A DNA stretch of 26,133 bases, taken from contig JBJXDS010000036.1 in assembly GCA_046154525.1 (NCBI GenBank), positions 1 to 26,133 of the forward strand, given 5' to 3'. The translations under genes were made by a program, and so were the position numbers. Under the pieces are notes generated by a model. That model was not told where the DNA came from, did not search any database, and saw only the letters and a program-made list of their open reading frames with translations. The stretch's first letter is position 1. The number at the start of each line of letters is the position of its first letter. Positions 23,426 to 26,133 of the stretch are shown piece after piece. The stretch is from JABWCE01 sp046154525. Lineage in GTDB: Bacteria > Bacteroidota > Bacteroidia > NS11-12g > UBA9320.

Positions 23426-25074
23426 TTGGACAATAAGTGTTTGGCACTTTCAAAAATAGTTTCACCAAAAGCCTTACCTCCCATCATTTCAGCTATTTCA
23501 TTAATACGTTCTGTACCCGATAATTCGCGTATATCTGAACTGGTATTTTGGGTATTTATATTTTTATACACAAAATAATGACGATTGCCTTTGGCCGCTA
23601 TTTGGGGCAGGTGGGTTATCACAATCAACTGCATAGTTGATGCCATGTTTTGCAACATATCGCCCATTTTAAAAGCCACCTCGCCCGATACACCCGAATC
23701 TATTTCGTCAAAAATAATAGTAGGCATAATGTTTTTTTTGGCAAGTATGGTTTTTAAAACAAGCATGACCCTTGATATTTCACCGCCCGATGCTATATTT
23801 TGAATGGGGTTGAAAAGCTTGCCGTTGGCAGGTGAAAATAAAAAATTGGTATCATCTATACCATATGCCCCAAGGTCACTATTTTCATTTTGGGTTACTT
23901 CTACCTTTATTTTTGCCCCCGGCATGCCCAGTTGCACTATCAATTCATTTATCTGGTTTTGGAGCAAAATGTTTTGACTTACCCTTTTGATCGAAACCTT
24001 TTGGGCAATAGCAATGCATTCTTTTTCCAATTCCTCTTTTTGCTGCTTAGCCATTTGTATTTCGCTATCCAGGTTGGCAAATTTAGAAAGCTCAGTTTTT
24101 AGGGTTTCGAGTTTTAATATTAAATTATCATCGTGGTGTTTTTTAGAAAGATTGTGCAATAAGGAAATACGCTGGTTCACCCAATCTAATCTTTCAGGGT
24201 CAGATACAATAGCATTGGCCAATTGGTCTATTTCGATACCAAGGTCTTTAAGTAAATAATTAAGGTCGTTAAACCTTATGGAAACGTCCTCAAACCTATT
24301 GTCATTTTTTGCTATTTGGGTCAACTTATTTTTAATAAGGGATAATTGATCAATAATAGAGGTTTCAGATTCGGCCAATTGATTGTGCACTGCTGCCAGA
24401 AGTTGCATGTTTTCATCAGCACTACTAAGAGCCAAAAGCTCTTGTTCCAAAGCTCCGGATTCTCCTTCTATAAGGTTGGCTGCTAAAAGTTCTTCGTATA
24501 AAAACTGTTTATAGTCTCGCTCATCGGTACTGCTTTTTTCAGCATCTTGTAATTCTTTAATTTTACGGTTCAGTAGTTTTAAATTTTCAAAATTTTCAAC
24601 AAAAAGTTTTTGTTCTTCTGAGGTGCCTGCAAAACTATCCAACACTTTAAACTGAAACGATTTTTGGAACAAATCAAGGTTGTCGTGCTGCGAATGGATA
24701 TCAATTAAATATTTGCCTAATTCCTTTAATTGGGTCAATTGAGCGGGGGTATCGTTAATAAAGGCACGGGATTTACCTGTAATTAATATTTCGCGTCGCA
24801 GCAGTAGGTCGTTGGTATAATCAAATTCATTTTCCACAAACCAGTTATGAAGCCCATACCCACCAATATTAAAAAACCCTTCAACTACACATTTTTCTTC
24901 ATTTTGTTTAACGGCTGCCGAATCGGTACGTTCGCCCAATATTAAACCCAAAGCACCCAATAAGATGGATTTCCCGGCCCCGGTTTCACCGGTTATAACA
25001 TTAAACGATTGTCCGGGTTTAAAAACAAGATCTTTTATTAAAGCATAGTTTTTAACCCTTAGTTCGGTAAGCAT
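23422..25074 (-). CDS. recN: DNA repair protein RecN
   Basis: This 550-residue SMC-like ATPase acts in repair of DNA double-strand breaks, bridging ends and supporting recombination. The N-terminal ABC half has MLTELRVKNYALIKDL and Walker A GETGAGKS at 29-36, then the Q-loop-like IDIHSQHDNL at 124-133. A central coiled coil spans roughly 150-400. The C-terminal half carries the ABC signature ASGGEISRVMLVLK, Walker B PTIIFDEIDSGVSG and the H-loop VITHLPQIAAKGNRHYFVYK. Length is normal for the family. A -7 box (TACTTTTG at 25087-25080) ends five bases before the ATG, so a leaderless or near-leaderless transcript is possible. A terminator hairpin overlaps its stop. Confidence 0.96.
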   Translation of the reverse strand: MLTELRVKNYALIKDLVFKPGQSFNVITGETGAGKSILLGALGLILGERTDSAAVKQNEEKCVVEGFFNIGGYGLHNWFVENEFDYTNDLLLRREILITGKSRAFINDTPAQLTQLKELGKYLIDIHSQHDNLDLFQKSFQFKVLDSFAGTSEEQKLFVENFENLKLLNRKIKELQDAEKSSTDERDYKQFLYEELLAANLIEGESGALEQELLALSSADENMQLLAAVHNQLAESETSIIDQLSLIKNKLTQIAKNDNRFEDVSIRFNDLNYLLKDLGIEIDQLANAIVSDPERLDWVNQRISLLHNLSKKHHDDNLILKLETLKTELSKFANLDSEIQMAKQQKEELEKECIAIAQKVSIKRVSQNILLQNQINELIVQLGMPGAKIKVEVTQNENSDLGAYGIDDTNFLFSPANGKLFNPIQNIASGGEISRVMLVLKTILAKKNIMPTIIFDEIDSGVSGEVAFKMGDMLQNMASTMQLIVITHLPQIAAKGNRHYFVYKNINTQNTSSDIRELSGTERINEIAEMMGGKAFGETIFESAKHLLSN

Positions 25075-25079
25075 GGTGG

Positions 25080-25087
25080 CAAAAGTA
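25080..25087 (-). promoter_or_regulatory. Candidate -7 box of recN
   Basis: TACTTTTG on the - strand is a perfect TAnnTTTG, five bases before the recN ATG. No TTG is present at the expected -33 distance, which lowers confidence. Confidence 0.35.
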
Positions 25088-25107
25088 AATTAATTAGACG
25101 GGTTAAT

Positions 25108-25134
25108 GAAGACTTCGCTTCACTCGAAGGCTTC
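25108..25134. repeat. Imperfect inverted repeat between recN and the SLT-like gene
   Basis: GAAGACTTCG at 25108-25117 and CGAAGGCTTC at 25125-25134 form a 10-bp stem with one mismatch around a 7-nt loop. It lies just downstream of the SLT-like stop and upstream of recN. No strong T-run follows on the - strand, so a terminator role is uncertain. Confidence 0.4.
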
Positions 25135-25144
25135 CTTTTCTCTT

Positions 25145-25645
25145 CTACTCCGCCAATGAATCCTTCAATTCCTCTTTAGGCTTATCATATTGATCCCAGT
25201 CTATTTTACCCATAAATTTTTTTTCGAGGGCTGTCCATTTCGAAGGTTCTTTCCAATGACCACGTGCATAGGCATATCTTGCTTTTTGCCAGCTTCCGTA
25301 AGTTTTGTGAAGCAACTTGATATAGTAAATACCTACTATTAAATAGTTTTCCCTCGTCCTTCCCCCTTTTAATTTTAATTTTTTATACCAGTGATTAAAG
25401 GTATTGTCCACAATTTGAAGATCACCATGCGCTGTTCCTCCACTAAAATCACGGATAAACCGCCAGCCGGTTTCGTTATTTCCAATATCGCGTATTAAGC
25501 CTGGCGGAACACCGGCCGCCAAACAAACACTATCGCTAAAGGCCTGAATTTGCGATTTGGTTTTGGGTTTTGATTGTGCTGAAGATTTTTCTGAAAACAT
25601 AAGCAGCAGTAGGATAATATAGAGTAATATTTTAAATTTTGGCAT
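25145..25645 (-). CDS. Small exported lytic transglycosylase-like (SLT/lysozyme-fold) protein
   Basis: This 166-residue protein has a signal peptide (MPKFKILLYIILLLLMFSEKSSAQ). The mature part follows the SLT pattern: VPPGLIRDIGNNETGWRF with presumptive catalytic Glu58, then GTAHGDLQIVDNTFNHWY at 70-87 (the G-x-QI element), ENYLIVGIYYIKLLHKTYGSWQKARYAYARGH at 99-130 (the A-Y-x-x-G segment). It would cleave peptidoglycan glycan strands in the periplasm. The family is called from the order of these motifs and not from overall identity, and the C-terminal 35 residues are polar and unassigned. It is probably transcribed on its own, with recN beginning 70 nt beyond its stop. Confidence 0.68.
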   Translation of the reverse strand: MPKFKILLYIILLLLMFSEKSSAQSKPKTKSQIQAFSDSVCLAAGVPPGLIRDIGNNETGWRFIRDFSGGTAHGDLQIVDNTFNHWYKKLKLKGGRTRENYLIVGIYYIKLLHKTYGSWQKARYAYARGHWKEPSKWTALEKKFMGKIDWDQYDKPKEELKDSLAE

Positions 25646-25667
25646 TATGTTTTTTTGTTTGGTTATT

Positions 25668-25675
25668 CAAAGTTA
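25668..25675 (-). promoter_or_regulatory. Candidate -7 box of the SLT-like gene
   Basis: TAACTTTG on the - strand (25675-25668) fits TAnnTTTG and would give a leader of about 15-20 nt before the ATG at 25645. No TTG lies at the ideal 19-nt spacing. The remainder of the 25646-25905 gap is AT-rich with nothing else recognised. Confidence 0.35.
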
Positions 25676-25905
25676 ATGCCACAAGCTTCAAAATTTAAAC
25701 ACAAGTTTTAAACAATACTATACCTGAAAAGCAATTGAAGGTAAAATTTAATTTTATTGTTTGTAGTAAAAAACATACAGCATGGAATAACTAAACATCC
25801 TAATTGTAGGGTGGTTCTTTTAGTTATCGCATATTTGTAATGCTTTGAGATGTAAGTATAATAAAACAAACCTCTCAAAAGTAATAAAACTATTCTACTA
25901 AAATT

Positions 25906-26133
25906 ATGATCAGAAAAAATTATCTATTTTGTTTATTTGCTATTGCAGCAAGTACGAGTTTATTGGCTCAGGTAAAGGTTGGTAGTAACCCCGGAACAAT
26001 AAACGCTAACTCACTACTTGAATTGGAAAGCACCACCAAAGGGTTCTTACCGCCGCGTGTTACGTTAACAAGTGTAAGTTCCTATGCACCCTTAACCAGT
26101 GAAATTGTTGCAGGAATGCTTGTTTATAATAGT
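25906..26133 (+). CDS. Exported Bacteroidota surface protein, N-terminal part only
   Basis: An ATG at 25906 opens a frame that runs off the window after 76 codons. It begins with a signal peptide (MIRKNYLFCLFAIAASTSLLAQ) and continues VKVGSNPGTINANSLLELES followed by TTKGFLPPRVTLTSV. The phrase LLELES-T-KGFLPPR is a recurrent opening of large exported, beta-rich or tail-fibre-like proteins in Bacteroidota. Their functions are mostly unknown and the domain that would decide it lies downstream. The protein is divergent from the SLT-like gene. Confidence 0.65.
   Translation, partial: MIRKNYLFCLFAIAASTSLLAQVKVGSNPGTINANSLLELESTTKGFLPPRVTLTSVSSYAPLTSEIVAGMLVYNS

Noticed and set aside
25906..26133. 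Prophage edge suggested by tail-fibre-like wording of the partial gene
   Set aside because: It has a signal peptide and no neighbouring phage genes, so an exported host protein is the simpler reading.

Overview
This window comes from a low-GC Bacteroidota (Bacteroidetes) chromosome. Four large secreted proteins end in type IX secretion (T9SS) C-terminal sorting domains with the F/Y-PNP signature. Several upstream regions carry the Bacteroidota promoter form TTG-N19..21-TAnnTTTG, Shine-Dalgarno sequences are largely absent, and topA/recN have Bacteroidota-like sequences. Genus cannot be decided from the sequence alone.

Left block (1-5053, + strand) is one compact operon: the end of a Spy/CpxP-like periplasmic metal-resistance protein, an MbnP-like copper-binding protein, an MbnH-like di-haem cytochrome c peroxidase, a YHYH-domain protein and a Cys-type sulfatase, the last two both T9SS cargo. 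The first three genes overlap at TTGA junctions, and a hairpin terminator follows the sulfatase. This is a candidate exported metal (copper) handling and oxidation system; MbnH is known to oxidise a tryptophan of MbnP to kynurenine.

Second block (5253-9511) is a stress-response cassette. Two YCII/DGPF proteins are followed directly by an ECF42-type sigma factor, behind a promoter resembling the ECF42 autoregulatory motif (TGTCCA-N17-CGTC). Convergent to it is an HxlR regulator, divergent from an operon of two SRPBCC proteins, a TfoX N-terminal-domain protein and a VOC/glyoxalase-like protein. The HxlR/SRPBCC intergenic region has a perfect palindrome whose two arms supply the -33 elements of both divergent promoters.

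Third block (9681-13035) is a two-gene unit: an unrecognised 706-residue exported protein with an N-terminal helical-repeat region, many cysteines and a C-terminal coiled coil, then an exported WD40-like beta-propeller. It ends in a 21-bp perfect hairpin that can serve as a bidirectional terminator.

The right block (13070-25645) is all on the - strand. Listed left to right it holds a 1071-residue beta-strand-rich T9SS surface protein, a sigma-54 activator response regulator that lacks the usual C-terminal Fis helix-turn-helix, a SirB1/transglutaminase-like protein, DNA topoisomerase I, an M43 metalloprotease, RecN and a small exported lytic-transglycosylase-like protein. A degenerate heptanucleotide tandem repeat fills the SirB1-topA gap. 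The window ends inside the start of another exported protein on the + strand.

No rRNA, tRNA, CRISPR array, transposase or prophage was seen, and no gene-free stretch exceeds 300 bases.
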